Part shown: in pieces, positions 1-7,437 of the stretch
How the letters are laid out: each line of letters starts with the position of its first letter
How positions within the stretch are numbered: position 1 is the first letter of the stretch
Assembly (NCBI GenBank): GCA_013151585.1
Contig: JAADHY010000342.1
Span: 1-11,458, forward strand
Direction of reading: 5' to 3'
Length of the DNA: 11,458 bases
Origin: Planctomycetota bacterium
GTDB lineage: Bacteria; Planctomycetota; Planctomycetia; Planctomycetales; Planctomycetaceae
Made by a program: the position numbers and the translations under genes
Notes under the pieces: generated by a model
Seen by the model: the letters and a program-made list of their open reading frames with translations, nothing else
Database searches by the model: none
Told to the model about the DNA's origin: nothing

Positions 1-43
1 TTCCCATTTTTACCCCACCGCCGGATTGAACGGCTGCAGCTCT

Positions 44-60
44 CCGTTCGCAACGAACGG
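44..60. repeat. Perfect 7-bp hairpin (CCGTTCG / CGAACGG) downstream of the nitrilase gene
   Basis: CCGTTCG at 44-50 and its exact reverse complement CGAACGG at 54-60 are separated by a 3-base loop. It lies about 170 bases beyond the stop codon of the minus-strand nitrilase gene, so it could be a distal transcription end. No T-run follows on either strand, so it is not a canonical intrinsic terminator. The rest of 1-232 has small GC-rich palindromes (for example GGGCCGGCCC near 88-97) and no coding region I can support. Confidence 0.3.
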
Positions 61-232
61 CCGCGTTTGCCGGTGACCTGCAGGCAGGGGCCGGCCCACG
101 CAGGTTGACCGAAACTTTGGGCGTCGGCTCACGCAAGTGACTGCAACCGAGCGTCCTTCGGGGCGAGACGAGTTCGCGTTGTCCCGGCAACAGCGTCTGC
201 GCATTTGCGCCGCATGCGGAGGTTTTTCGCAT

Positions 233-1204
233 CTACGGCTTTTCGTGGGATTTGCGGCCCTTCAGCTCCCATCCCGGCTCGGTGAGAGGCGGTTCAGCGG
301 AAGGTTCGATCAGTTTGCCGTACAATTCCGGGCGGCGGGCCCGTAGATATCTCCGACCGCTCGATTGATCGATCTTTTCCGGCGTGCACAACGCCACGGC
401 GACATCGTCGCCCAACGTATGACACTCAGCCAGGACTTCACCGAACGGGTCCAGGATCATTGCGTTGCCGTTGCGGACCTGGTCGTCGTCCATGCCGATG
501 GGATTGGTGAAGACGGCGTAGATCCCGTTTTCGTAAGCTCGCGCGGGCAACCAGCGCATCAGCCAGCCGCGTCCTTTGGGACCATTCAATTCCATGCGCA
601 ACGGAACCGGATCGCGGTCGCGGTTGTGCCAGAGCTGCGGATCGACCACGCCGCGGCCAGGCATCACCGACGGCAAGCAGCCCGTCACGTGCGGCATGAA
701 GACGATTTCCGCGCCCATTAGCGCGGTGATCCGTACGTTCTCCACCAAATTGTTATCGTAACAGATCAAGATTCCGAACCGGCATCCGGACAGGTCGAAC
801 ACAGTGAAACGATCGCCCGACGCCAAGTGCGGATTGACAAGCGCATGCAGCTTCCGATGCTTGGCCACAAGCCCGTCGCGGGTCACGCACACGTAAGTGT
901 TGAAGACCGCGTCGCCGTCCCGCTCAAACAGCCCGGCCAAAACCGGCACGCGGAATTCGGCAGCGATCCGAATGAGCTGCCGAGTGCTCGGTCCGTCCGG
1001 CACCGCTTCCGCCAGCTCCGCCAGCTCGCGTTTCGACAGCGTCTGCACGAAAGAATAAGCCGAGATGGAACACTCGTGAAAGCTGACGATCTCGGCGCCC
1101 TGCTGGACGGCCCTCGCCACGAGTTCGCGAATCCGCGTCAGGTTGTAGGCCTTGTCGCCGTTCCGATGCTCAAACTGTGCTGCCGCAATGCGAATGTCGC
1201 GCAT
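233..1204 (-). CDS. Nitrilase-superfamily carbon-nitrogen hydrolase
   Basis: This is a cytosolic amidase/nitrilase-fold enzyme expected to hydrolyse a non-peptide C-N bond (carbamoyl or amide substrate); the substrate is unknown. The Glu-Lys-Cys catalytic triad is visible: Glu in FHECSISAY (residue 44 from the chosen start), Lys in KHRKLH (118) and the nucleophile Cys in ILICYDNN (148). The C-terminal part has the usual ARAYENGIYAVFTNPIG block. A stretch rich in Pro, Arg and Trp (about residues 175-220) between the Cys motif and that block is longer than in compact family members, and I recall similar proteins in planctomycetes. The frame opens at 1222. The ATG at 1204 is preferred because AAGGAGG lies 5 bases before it, while nothing ribosome-binding-like precedes 1222. 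Length is 323 aa, near normal. It follows the ferredoxin gene by 57 bases and may be co-transcribed. N-carbamoylputrescine amidase-like activity is possible but unproven. Confidence 0.88.
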   Translation of the reverse strand: MRDIRIAAAQFEHRNGDKAYNLTRIRELVARAVQQGAEIVSFHECSISAYSFVQTLSKRELAELAEAVPDGPSTRQLIRIAAEFRVPVLAGLFERDGDAVFNTYVCVTRDGLVAKHRKLHALVNPHLASGDRFTVFDLSGCRFGILICYDNNLVENVRITALMGAEIVFMPHVTGCLPSVMPGRGVVDPQLWHNRDRDPVPLRMELNGPKGRGWLMRWLPARAYENGIYAVFTNPIGMDDDQVRNGNAMILDPFGEVLAECHTLGDDVAVALCTPEKIDQSSGRRYLRARRPELYGKLIEPSAEPPLTEPGWELKGRKSHEKP

Positions 1205-1207
1205 CCG

Positions 1208-1216
1208 CTCCTCCTT
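1208..1216 (-). promoter_or_regulatory. Shine-Dalgarno site that sets the nitrilase start
   Basis: The minus strand reads AAGGAGGAG from 1216 to 1208, and the ATG at 1204 follows closely. This site lies inside the first codons of the longer reading frame that starts at 1222. It is therefore the reason for choosing the shorter protein, which begins MRDIRIAAAQF. Confidence 0.7.
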
Positions 1217-1261
1217 ATTCATCGTGTCCGGTGTTCGGGCACGGCCCTCCGACCAGATCGT

Positions 1262-1621
1262 TCATCGCCAGAACTTCTCTCCGTGCCAATTGAAGTCAGG
1301 CTGCGTTTCGACATCCACGTCGCCAAACACTTTCGTCAAGCACGCCAGACGGAACTCCTTTTCGTAGCCGATCCGGTGAAAGCAGGCCATCGGATGACGC
1401 AGGATGTTGAATCGCTCCCACAGACCTTGGGGACTGACGTTTTCGCCGCCCTGCCTGATCAGAACCCGGCAACCGGCGCACAGGCCCAGACCGCGGCAGT
1501 TCAACCACCGACGAATGCCGACGTGAACTTCGATCCCCGCCCTTTGAGCCGCCGTCCGGACATTCTCCCCGGGAGCAACTTCGACTTCGACCTTCTCTTT
1601 GATGAACTTGACGACAGGCAT
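1262..1621 (-). CDS. 2Fe-2S ferredoxin (adrenodoxin/plant-type fold)
   Basis: A small soluble electron carrier of 119 aa. The cluster ligands are visible as C-x5-C-x2-C (Cys42, Cys48, Cys51 in NCRGLGLCAGC) and a fourth Cys at 94 in RLACLTKV, 42 residues later, the standard beta-grasp 2Fe-2S pattern. The N-terminus (MPVVKFIKEKVEVEVAPGEN) is the first beta-hairpin and the C-terminus has the segment QPDFNWHGEKFW. I recall this QPxFNWHGExFW tail from planctomycete ferredoxins. The frame also opens at a TTG at 1636, but the ATG at 1621 gives the natural N-terminus; no strong ribosome-binding site is seen at either. The redox partner is unknown. The downstream nitrilase needs no electrons, so the pairing may only be transcriptional. 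Confidence in the family is high. Confidence 0.9.
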   Translation of the reverse strand: MPVVKFIKEKVEVEVAPGENVRTAAQRAGIEVHVGIRRWLNCRGLGLCAGCRVLIRQGGENVSPQGLWERFNILRHPMACFHRIGYEKEFRLACLTKVFGDVDVETQPDFNWHGEKFWR

Positions 1622-1892
1622 CCGCTTGAATCCCAATGTTCAACAGGCTGATGCCGCTTTCCATCGTGCCGACAGGTGAACGCACTATACCAGCGCGTTG
1701 CTCCGGATTTCCACGCTCGCGGCTCACCGCGCAAAGCCGCGGTGTGGCGTCTTTTCTTCCGGGCGACTGTCGAGCGGCTTGCGTCTTGTCAGTGAATCGA
1801 GTTCAATTTCGTTGTAGTTGTCCGAGTCCAGCCGGAAGGACGCGGCTTCAAATACGTGTTGAACGCGTGCCAGGGAAAGGAGCAATCCGCCA
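1622..1892. other. Divergent intergenic region between the ferredoxin and pepA
   Basis: This 271-base gap must hold promoters for both directions. On the minus strand a possible -10, TATAGT, lies at 1689-1684, about 60 bases before the ferredoxin ATG, but no good -35 stands at 17 bases. On the plus strand TTGCGT, 17 bases, TTCAAT (about 1780-1808) is a poor match. A 7-bp hairpin CGCGGCT/AGCCGCG with a 10-base loop (1718-1741) is followed by T-rich sequence near 1750-1758. No tRNA or small gene was recognised. Confidence 0.3.
1876..1882 (+). promoter_or_regulatory. Shine-Dalgarno site of pepA
   Basis: AAAGGAG lies 10 bases before the ATG at 1893. It supports that start, which gives a full-length M17 N-terminal domain. 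Confidence 0.6.
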
Positions 1893-3389
1893 ATGGAGAT
1901 TGTGATTGAGACCCGCCCTTGGAGGGATGTTGAGTGCGATTGGTTGGTAGTAGCCGTACCACAAGAAGAAGGCTTTCCGCCCGAGCTGTCCGCGGTGGAC
2001 GAAACGCTCGACGGCTTGCTCTCCCGGCTCCGCGAGCAGGAGGATCTGACCGGCAAGCTGGCCGAGGTGCAGCCGGTTTACGAGGTGCCTAACGTTGCCG
2101 CTCGGCGATTGCTCCTGGTTGGGCTTGGTCAACTGAAAGAACTGGAAACCGGCAAACTCAGTAAGGCGTACGCGGCGGCGGCCCGGTCCATGTCTTCCAA
2201 AAAAGACCGGACGGTTGCCGTGCTTCCGGCCCCGCTGGACGGCACGCACTGGCCGATCGACCGTCAAGCTCAAGTCATCACCACCGCCCTGGTCGTTGGC
2301 TGTGTCGGACAGGGATTGTTTCGGTCCGAGCCAGAGCGGTTTGAGTTTCGCGAAGTGCGGCTCGTGGTCAGCGAAAGCCATGAAGAAGCGGCTCGCGAGG
2401 GAGCCGAACGCGGGCGTATCCTGGGCGAGGCCATCAACCTGACCCGTGAACTGGTGAACCGCCCGCCAAGTGAAATCTTTCCCGCCAGCCTGGCCGCTCG
2501 GGCCGAGCAGCTTGCCGGCGAGCTGGGCGTGGACTGCACAATCCTAGACGAGCCCCGCTTGCGCAACGAGAGAATGAATGCCCTGCTGGCCGTCGCCGCC
2601 GGAAGCGACCGTCCGCCTCGGCTGGTGGTCTTGGACTACCGCGGGGCAGCCGATGACGCTCCGACACTGGCCTTGGTCGGCAAAGGCGTCACCTTTGACA
2701 GTGGCGGATTGTCGCTGAAATCGAGCGAGAACATGTCGACCATGAAGAGCGACATGGCCGGGGCCGCTACCGTCCTCGGTGCCTTGACCGCGATCGCCCG
2801 GCTCAAACTGCCCGTCAACGTCACGGCCTACATGGGGCTGGTAGAGAACCTGCCCAGTGGGTCGTCCTACAAGGTCGGGGACGTACTGACCGCTCGGAAC
2901 GGCGTCACGATCGAAGTGCAGAATACGGATGCCGAGGGCCGTCTGGTTCTGGCCGACGTGCTCAGCTACGCGGTCGATCGCGGTGCGGACCGCATCATCG
3001 ATCTGGCGACGCTGACCGGCGCGTGCGTGGTCGCGCTGGGCGAACAGGTGGTCGGGGTTTTCGGAAACAACCAGCCCTGGTGTGATCTCATTCTGGCGGC
3101 GGCGAAAGACTGCGGTGAGGACGCTTGGCAGTTGCCGCTGTTCGACCACTATGCAGAGCAGATCAAGAGCGAAGTGGCGGATGTCAAGAATATCGGCGGA
3201 CGCTGGGGCGGTGCAATCACAGCGGCGAAGTTCCTCGAAAAGTTCGTCAGCGATCGGCCGTGGGTTCACCTCGACATCGCTGGCCCCGCCTTTGCTTCCA
3301 ACAGCAAGTCCCACCGCGAAGGCGGCGCGACCGGTTGCATGGTTCGTACGGTGGTCGAAGTCGCTCGGCGATTCGCCAGCGAAACGTGA
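1893..3389 (+). CDS. pepA: Leucyl aminopeptidase, peptidase family M17
   Basis: A cytosolic, two-metal (Zn/Mn) exopeptidase that removes N-terminal residues, notably Leu, from peptides; family members are typically hexameric. Length is 498 aa, normal for the family. The N-terminal macro-like domain spans about residues 1-165 and the catalytic domain about 170-498. Metal ligands by motif are Lys264 and Asp269 (GKGVTFDSGG), Asp287 (MKSDMAGAA), and Asp346 and Glu348 in the signature NTDAEGRLVLAD. Catalytic Lys276 and Arg350 are also present, so the active site is complete. E. coli PepA also binds DNA in Xer recombination and carAB regulation; nothing here shows such a role. A gene for a secreted protein starts 69 bases downstream on the same strand and may be co-transcribed. 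Identification is firm. Confidence 0.97.
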   Translation: MEIVIETRPWRDVECDWLVVAVPQEEGFPPELSAVDETLDGLLSRLREQEDLTGKLAEVQPVYEVPNVAARRLLLVGLGQLKELETGKLSKAYAAAARSMSSKKDRTVAVLPAPLDGTHWPIDRQAQVITTALVVGCVGQGLFRSEPERFEFREVRLVVSESHEEAAREGAERGRILGEAINLTRELVNRPPSEIFPASLAARAEQLAGELGVDCTILDEPRLRNERMNALLAVAAGSDRPPRLVVLDYRGAADDAPTLALVGKGVTFDSGGLSLKSSENMSTMKSDMAGAATVLGALTAIARLKLPVNVTAYMGLVENLPSGSSYKVGDVLTARNGVTIEVQNTDAEGRLVLADVLSYAVDRGADRIIDLATLTGACVVALGEQVVGVFGNNQPWCDLILAAAKDCGEDAWQLPLFDHYAEQIKSEVADVKNIGGRWGGAITAAKFLEKFVSDRPWVHLDIAGPAFASNSKSHREGGATGCMVRTVVEVARRFASET

Positions 3390-3458
3390 TCCCGCCGGGA
3401 CGGCGGAATGGGCTTGGGGAAGGGAGCGACGAAAGAGCATCCTCATTCTGGAGACAGT

Positions 3459-4589
3459 ATGATGACAGGCCTCCCAAAACGTGACCTGCTGCATCTGACG
3501 GCATTGTGGGTTGCGATATCGTCCGCTCCCGGCACGCTGGTCGGTGAGCCGTGGCTGCGCGTGACGGAAGACGACCGAGCCATCAAGGTCGAGACGGACA
3601 AGCTGGAAGCGGTCATCCCCAAGAAAAATCCAAAGCGCTGGATGACGGGCATCGAAAAGGGATCGTTTCTCGACAAACAGACCGGCTTTCGCGAGATCGG
3701 CGACGGTTTGATGGTCGTTGACTGGCTGATGGAGCCGGGCAGTGACGCCGAGTACGAAAAGCATCCCGGCTTCGTTTTCGCTCGGGACGGCCATGGGATC
3801 AGCCGCTATTTGTGGTACGAGAACGAAACGGATTCCCGTCGGCGGTACTACGCCCTGATGGCCCACGGTAGCCGTCATCGCAAACGGGTCATCGAGGGGC
3901 CTCAGCTTTGTCACCGCATGAAGCCCGTGCAGCCCGAAGTGATTCATGGCAAGGATTTCGTCGCGGTCCGGACAACGTATCGCTACGAATATGCCGCCCC
4001 GGGACGAAAAGCGGGCTCCCGGTGGACGCAACTGATCGTCTTTCCGAAAGGCAAACGGTACTTTCTGCTCATGGACCAGATCGATACGGTGAACGACTCC
4101 CCCGAAATGTTTCTGCGTACCGACATGCCGGGCTGCGTCCGGCACCACAAGGGCGATACCTTTTCGGAGATCTATTTCAGCTACCTAAACGGGCCTGAAG
4201 GCCTCCGGGCTCCCGCTAGCGAGTTTTTCACGCCGTTCCCACCCGACACGAAGTTCCACTATCGCCGCGACATGCACGAGATGCCGAAGCATTTCATTCG
4301 CGGCTACCGCTTGCGAGACAAACAAACGGGCAAAGAGGGTCCGTGGCTGGCCGGCATGACGCTGGAGCCATCTGTAGTCTACGAGGCGTGGTGCAGCCAG
4401 AGACCGGGGGGAATCATCGTTTTGATTCTGGAGATCCACGGGCGCCCGACCAAAGCGGGGGACTCGTTCCGAGCGGCCCACGTCGTCGGTTTCTTCGACA
4501 CGATCGAGCAGATGCACGCCGTCTACGATCGCTACAAAGGCCATACGGGGCTGGCCGCCGACGAATCGGGCTGGCGTCTACTGAAGTGA
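3459..4589 (+). CDS. Secreted protein of unknown function (planctomycete-type hypothetical)
   Basis: I do not recognise a named family. The frame opens at 3408, but the tandem ATGs at 3459 and 3462 are the likely start. GGAG stands 5 bases before 3459, and the protein then begins with a plausible Sec signal: a Lys-Arg n-region, the hydrophobic segment LLHLTALWVAISSAP, and likely cleavage around residues 28-30. The mature protein (about 345 aa) is rich in Tyr, Trp, His and Arg and has alternating beta-type sequence without further membrane segments. Examples are TQLIVFPKGKRYFLLMDQID and a central HHKGD segment. This would suit an extracytoplasmic beta-sandwich, such as carbohydrate-lyase or mutarotase-like folds, but that is only a guess. 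The last 40 residues (FFDTIEQMHAVYDRYKGHTG) look helical. It probably shares a transcript with pepA. Confidence 0.8.
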   Translation: MMTGLPKRDLLHLTALWVAISSAPGTLVGEPWLRVTEDDRAIKVETDKLEAVIPKKNPKRWMTGIEKGSFLDKQTGFREIGDGLMVVDWLMEPGSDAEYEKHPGFVFARDGHGISRYLWYENETDSRRRYYALMAHGSRHRKRVIEGPQLCHRMKPVQPEVIHGKDFVAVRTTYRYEYAAPGRKAGSRWTQLIVFPKGKRYFLLMDQIDTVNDSPEMFLRTDMPGCVRHHKGDTFSEIYFSYLNGPEGLRAPASEFFTPFPPDTKFHYRRDMHEMPKHFIRGYRLRDKQTGKEGPWLAGMTLEPSVVYEAWCSQRPGGIIVLILEIHGRPTKAGDSFRAAHVVGFFDTIEQMHAVYDRYKGHTGLAADESGWRLLK

Positions 4590-4845
4590 ACAGCACACCA
4601 GTTCACGTCGGCCCCTTGTTGCGGAGCACCAGTTCCCAAGAGTGGCTCGCAGCGGTGGGATGCGAGCCCAGAGGACGGAATAGACGACACGCTCGGAACA
4701 AAGCCGACGGCACGGCCGGACCGGTAACTCCGCCGAAACAACGCTTCCCGCGCGCGGTTCAACCGCGGAGTCGCGCCTTTGGGCTTGGCATCTAGAGCCG
4801 GACGTTCAGGTGAGCGGCCGAACCGCTCAGCTTGCTCTTGTTCCC
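4590..4845. other. Convergent intergenic region with two hairpins
   Basis: This gap separates the ends of two convergent genes. It contains GGCTCGCA/TGCGAGCC (4644-4651 and 4661-4668, perfect 8-bp stem, 9-base loop) and TGAGCGG/CCGCTCA (4811-4817 and 4823-4829, 7-bp stem, 5-base loop). The second is followed on the plus strand by the T-rich stretch GCTTGCTCTTGTTCCC. They may end transcription from one or both sides, but neither has a clean U-tract. I see no gene here. Confidence 0.35.
4811..4845 (+). terminator. Candidate transcription terminator after the secreted-protein gene
   Basis: A perfect 7-bp stem TGAGCGG/CCGCTCA with loop CCGAA is followed by a moderately T-rich tail (GCTTGCTCTTGTTCCC). 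It sits over 220 bases past the upstream gene and just outside the end of cysC, a sensible place for a convergent terminator. The tail is weak. Confidence 0.3.
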
Positions 4846-5457
4846 TCAAAGCGTCAAGTAGCCGTTCTCTTCCAGGTATGCCACCACCTGGTCGGCCAGT
4901 TCGTCGATGCCTTTCGTGTCTCCGTCAAGCACGATTTCCGGATTCAGCGGTGGCTCATAGGGGTCATCAATGCCGGTGAAACCCTTGATTTCGCCGGCTC
5001 GAGCCTTCTTGTAAAGCCCCTTCGGGTCACGTTTCTCGCAGGTTTCCAGCGACGTGTCCACGAAGATCTCAACGAACTCGCCTGGCTCCAGCAACTCCCG
5101 CACCTTGTCGCGGTCCGCTCGGTAAGGAGAAATGAAGGCCGTCAGCGTGAGAAGACCGGCATCGCAGAAAAGTTTGGCCACCTCGCCGATCCGCCGGATG
5201 TTCTCGGCCCGGTCTTCGGCGGAAAAACCAAGGTTCTTGTTCAGGCCATGGCGAATGTTATCTCCGTCCAGCACAAATGTGTGCTTGCCCATGGCGTAGA
5301 GCTTGTGATCGACCGTATTGGCGATTGTGCTCTTGCCCGAGGCGCTCAGTCCAGTGAACCAGAGGACGGCTCCTCGATGGCCCATCAATTGCCACCGCTC
5401 CTGCTTGGAAACGTGATGTTCGTGCCACGTGATGTTTGTTGCTCGTTGCTCGGTCAT
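4846..5457 (-). CDS. cysC: Adenylylsulfate (APS) kinase
   Basis: Phosphorylates adenosine 5'-phosphosulfate with ATP to PAPS in the cytosol, for sulfate assimilation or for sulfotransferases. At 203 aa it is normal for a stand-alone CysC. Visible elements are the N-terminal TWHEHHVSKQER motif, the Walker A loop GLSASGKST (36-44), the APS-binding DGDNIRHGLNKNLGF (64-78), ISPYR with the conserved Ser110, and the lid RDPKGLYKKARAG followed by GFTGIDDPYEPP (143-170). All key residues are present. GAGGAG at 5468-5463 sits 5 bases before the ATG, supporting the start. No cysD, cysN or PAPS reductase gene is adjacent, so the gene stands alone. Planctomycetes encode many sulfatases, and PAPS may serve sulfated polymers, but that is conjecture. 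Confidence 0.97.
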   Translation of the reverse strand: MTEQRATNITWHEHHVSKQERWQLMGHRGAVLWFTGLSASGKSTIANTVDHKLYAMGKHTFVLDGDNIRHGLNKNLGFSAEDRAENIRRIGEVAKLFCDAGLLTLTAFISPYRADRDKVRELLEPGEFVEIFVDTSLETCEKRDPKGLYKKARAGEIKGFTGIDDPYEPPLNPEIVLDGDTKGIDELADQVVAYLEENGYLTL

Positions 5458-5952
5458 CGAGTCTCCTCGTTGTCGTTGGGTTTCACGGCAAGCGTCAGCA
5501 GCCCAGCTTCCAGAGGCGTTGACCCGGCCGGTGCGTCCGGCACCATCGCCGCCGAAGGCGGAATCCTAGAAAATCCGGACTTACGATTGAAGCCCGACCG
5601 GGAAAATCGTTTTTCCGCCCGCGGAGCAGTCCTTGCCGACTGGCGTCCGGAACGCGTTCGTGCTAAATTGTTTGGCCTTTCTTGGGAGCGAAGCTTAGCG
5701 CGGCCTGTCGGCCGCAGCCGAGCAGGAATGCCGTTGTCGCGGCACCGCAACCGGTGCGCCCCGTGTGCTCTTCCGGAAGAGAAGGTGGCCGAACGTCGCA
5801 TCAGCGGCCTCTCGCCTGGCCGCCACCGGCGGTCACCCTCTTCCCGATTGCGGGGCGAGGGGAGCGTCGTCGCGGTAAGGCTGACAGACGCAACGAACTT
5901 GCCGACGACGTCCGCTGCGAGCCGGAGACTCCCGCGTGCTGGCCTCCCAATC

Positions 5953-5982
5953 ATGACGCATGGAGCTTTTGATCCGGATAAT
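5953..5982 (+). promoter_or_regulatory. Candidate promoter for the hisI-hisG run
   Basis: ATGACG (5953-5958), an 18-base spacer and GATAAT (5977-5982) resemble a housekeeping sigma-70 promoter (TTGACA/TATAAT), with five of six matches in the -10. It would give a 5' leader of about 150 bases before hisI. The -10 overlaps the left arm of the inverted repeat starting at 5974, so a protein binding that arm would block it. Confidence 0.3.
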
Positions 5983-6116
5983 TCATGAACGAAACGAAGC
6001 GCGGCGTTATCAGCAAAGGCGAAGCGTAAAAGACGGACAGTCAATGAGATGCCCGCCGCACGCGTCGGCCGAGTCTTTCGCAGGTGTTGCGGACGTTGCG
6101 TTCATGAATCATTCGG
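5974..6116. repeat. 143-base element with 23-base imperfect inverted terminal repeats
   Basis: The left arm (5974-5996) matches the reverse complement of the right arm (6094-6116) at 20 of 23 positions. The inner 16 bases, ATTCATGAACGNAACG, differ only at N. Each arm contains the palindrome TTCATGAA (5982-5989 and 6101-6108). Weaker pairing continues inside: AAAGAC near 6028 can pair with GTCTTT near 6074. The element ends about 22 bases before the hisI ATG. It could be a small non-autonomous mobile element (MITE-like), a paired operator, or a leader RNA hairpin; no target-site duplication is evident. Confidence 0.55.
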
Positions 6117-6138
6117 GCAAACGGGGAGATAGACCATC

Positions 6139-6522
6139 ATGAACGGTCCCGATTTCACTAAGAGCGAACTGATTCCCGTCATCGCCCAGGACCAACAGAC
6201 AGGCGACGTCCTGATGCTGGCGTATATGAACCAAGAGGCGTACGAAGAGACGCTACGCACGGGCCGTGTTTGTTACTACAGCCGCAGCCGACAAAAGCTG
6301 TGGCGAAAAGGCGAAGAGAGCGGTAACGTCCAAGAGGTCAAGGAAATCTATTTCGACTGCGATGCCGACACGTTGTTGATCAAGGTGAACCAAGTAGGCG
6401 GAGCCGCTTGTCACGAAGGATACCGCAGTTGCTTCTTTCGCCGCATCGATCCGGCGACCGGCCAGGTGCAGGTCGTCGGGGAGCGTGTGTTTGATCCGAG
6501 CGAGGTTTATAAAAAGAAATAG
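6139..6522 (+). CDS. hisI: Phosphoribosyl-AMP cyclohydrolase
   Basis: Third step of histidine synthesis: hydrolytic opening of the adenine ring of phosphoribosyl-AMP to ProFAR, cytosolic and Zn/Mg dependent. It is a stand-alone 127-aa HisI without the HisE pyrophosphohydrolase domain. Visible motifs are YYSRSRQKLWRKGEESGN (residues 46-63), the metal motif DCDADTLL (Asp73, Cys74, Asp75, Asp77) and CHEGYRSCF (Cys91, Cys98). Cys74, Cys91 and Cys98 are the expected Zn ligands and the three Asp residues bind Mg. The ATG at 6139 follows GGGGAG (6123-6128) by 10 bases. The stop codon is 9 bases before hisG, so the two are almost certainly one operon. A separate hisE would be needed elsewhere in the genome. 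Confidence 0.97.
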   Translation: MNGPDFTKSELIPVIAQDQQTGDVLMLAYMNQEAYEETLRTGRVCYYSRSRQKLWRKGEESGNVQEVKEIYFDCDADTLLIKVNQVGGAACHEGYRSCFFRRIDPATGQVQVVGERVFDPSEVYKKK

Positions 6523-6531
6523 GAACGCCCT

Positions 6532-7419
6532 ATGGCTGAGCCCCAACAAAGAGTTCTGAAGCTGGGAATTCCCGCGGGAAGTCTGCAGGAGTCAACAGCA
6601 CAGCTTTTCCGCAAGGCCGGTTACAACATCACGTTTTCGTCACGCTCGTACTACCCGACGATCGACGACGACGACATCGAGTGCCTACTGATCCGCGCCC
6701 AAGAGATGGCTCGGTACGTGGAACAGGGCGTGCTGGACGCCGGCATCACAGGATTGGACTGGGTCCTGGAGACCGGTGCCGATGTGGTGGAAATTTGCGA
6801 GCTGATGTTCTCGAAGGTCAGCCGCCGGCCGGTTCGCTGGGTCTTGTGCGTGCCGAATGATTCGCCGGTCCAAAGCGTGAAGGATTTGGAAGGCAAACGG
6901 ATTGCGACCGAGGCGGTCGGACTGACCAAGAGCTATTTGGAAAAACACGGCGTCCAGGCGAAGGTCGAGTTCTCTTGGGGAGCGACGGAAGTCAAGCCGC
7001 CGCAACTGGCCGACGCGATCGTCGAAGTGACCGAGACAGGCAGCTCGCTGCGAGCCAACAACCTGCGTATCGTCGACGAGGTTCTGAAAAGCACGACGCG
7101 GTTCATCGCGAACAAAGAGTCGTGGCAGGATCCGTGGAAACGCACCAAACTGGAGAATATCGCCTTGATGCTGCGGTCGTGTTTGGCGGCCGAGGGCAAA
7201 GTGGGTCTGATGATGAACGTCCGGAGGGTCGACCTGCAAAAAGTTTTGGATCACTTGCCGGCTCTTCAAAAGCCGACGGTCTCGTCTCTTTCCGATCCCG
7301 AGTGGGTGGCCGTCAATACGATCGTGGATGAAAGCACCGTCCGAACGATCGTTCCAAACTTGAAAGAGGCTGGAGCGACGGGGATCGTCGAATACTCGAT
7401 CAACAAGATCATCGACTGA
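6532..7419 (+). CDS. hisG: ATP phosphoribosyltransferase, long (HisG-L) form
   Basis: First committed step of histidine synthesis: ATP plus PRPP gives phosphoribosyl-ATP, with feedback inhibition by histidine. At 295 aa it is the long form. Two periplasmic-binding-like catalytic lobes (about 1-215) are followed by an ACT-like C-terminal regulatory domain (about 216-295), so it should need no HisZ partner. The start KLGIPAGSLQESTAQLF is typical, and the PRPP loop is VEVTETGSSLRANNL (164-178). AGGA at 6521-6524, overlapping the hisI stop, lies 7 bases before the ATG. The C-terminus ends INKIID, and its last codons are part of a short tandem duplication. Histidine control is expected at the enzyme level; I see no His-rich leader peptide. 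Confidence 0.97.
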   Translation: MAEPQQRVLKLGIPAGSLQESTAQLFRKAGYNITFSSRSYYPTIDDDDIECLLIRAQEMARYVEQGVLDAGITGLDWVLETGADVVEICELMFSKVSRRPVRWVLCVPNDSPVQSVKDLEGKRIATEAVGLTKSYLEKHGVQAKVEFSWGATEVKPPQLADAIVEVTETGSSLRANNLRIVDEVLKSTTRFIANKESWQDPWKRTKLENIALMLRSCLAAEGKVGLMMNVRRVDLQKVLDHLPALQKPTVSSLSDPEWVAVNTIVDESTVRTIVPNLKEAGATGIVEYSINKIID

Positions 7420-7437
7420 CGAGGAGATCATCGACTG
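7406..7437 (+). repeat. Short tandem repeat across the hisG stop (13 bp, 19-bp period)
   Basis: AGATCATCGACTG occurs at 7406-7418 and again, exactly, at 7425-7437. The first copy encodes the last residues and most of the stop codon of hisG. The second lies in the 27-base spacer before the next gene. It looks like a small local duplication. The spacer is in frame with hisG and with the next gene, so only the TGA separates the two frames. Confidence 0.6.

Larger units (their letters stand above)
5458..6138. other. 681-base intergenic region upstream of cysC and hisI
   Basis: This gap separates the divergent starts of cysC and hisI. Open frames cross it on both strands, but their products are Arg/Ser/Pro-rich with no recognisable motif, so I call it non-coding. 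It holds several short GC hairpins: CCGCC-GAA-GGCGG at 5549-5561 and GCGGCC-TGTC-GGCCGC at 5700-5715. It also holds a large inverted-repeat element at 5974-6116, described separately. No clear cysC promoter was found. Confidence 0.45.

Noticed and set aside
10..204. Small minus-strand open frame of 64 codons at the left edge
   Set aside because: Arg/Pro-rich product, no ribosome-binding site of note and it contains a hairpin; not supported as a gene.
827..1651. Plus-strand open frame of 274 codons opposite the nitrilase and ferredoxin genes
   Set aside because: Antisense to two genes with complete catalytic and ligand motifs; no own signature.
2544..4148. Minus-strand open frame of 534 codons opposite pepA and the secreted-protein gene
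   Set aside because: It runs antisense through the complete active site of a certain gene, and its own product is rich in His, Arg, Asp and Gln with no domain signature.
4810..5988. Plus-strand open frame of 392 codons opposite cysC
   Set aside because: It is the antisense of cysC extended into the GC-rich gap; the real APS kinase motifs are on the minus strand.
5454..6044. Minus-strand open frame of 196 codons upstream of cysC whose stop overlaps the cysC start
   Set aside because: The product is Arg/Ser/Pro-rich without motifs or hydrophobic core pattern, and it crosses the inverted-repeat element. The ATGA overlap is likely coincidental.
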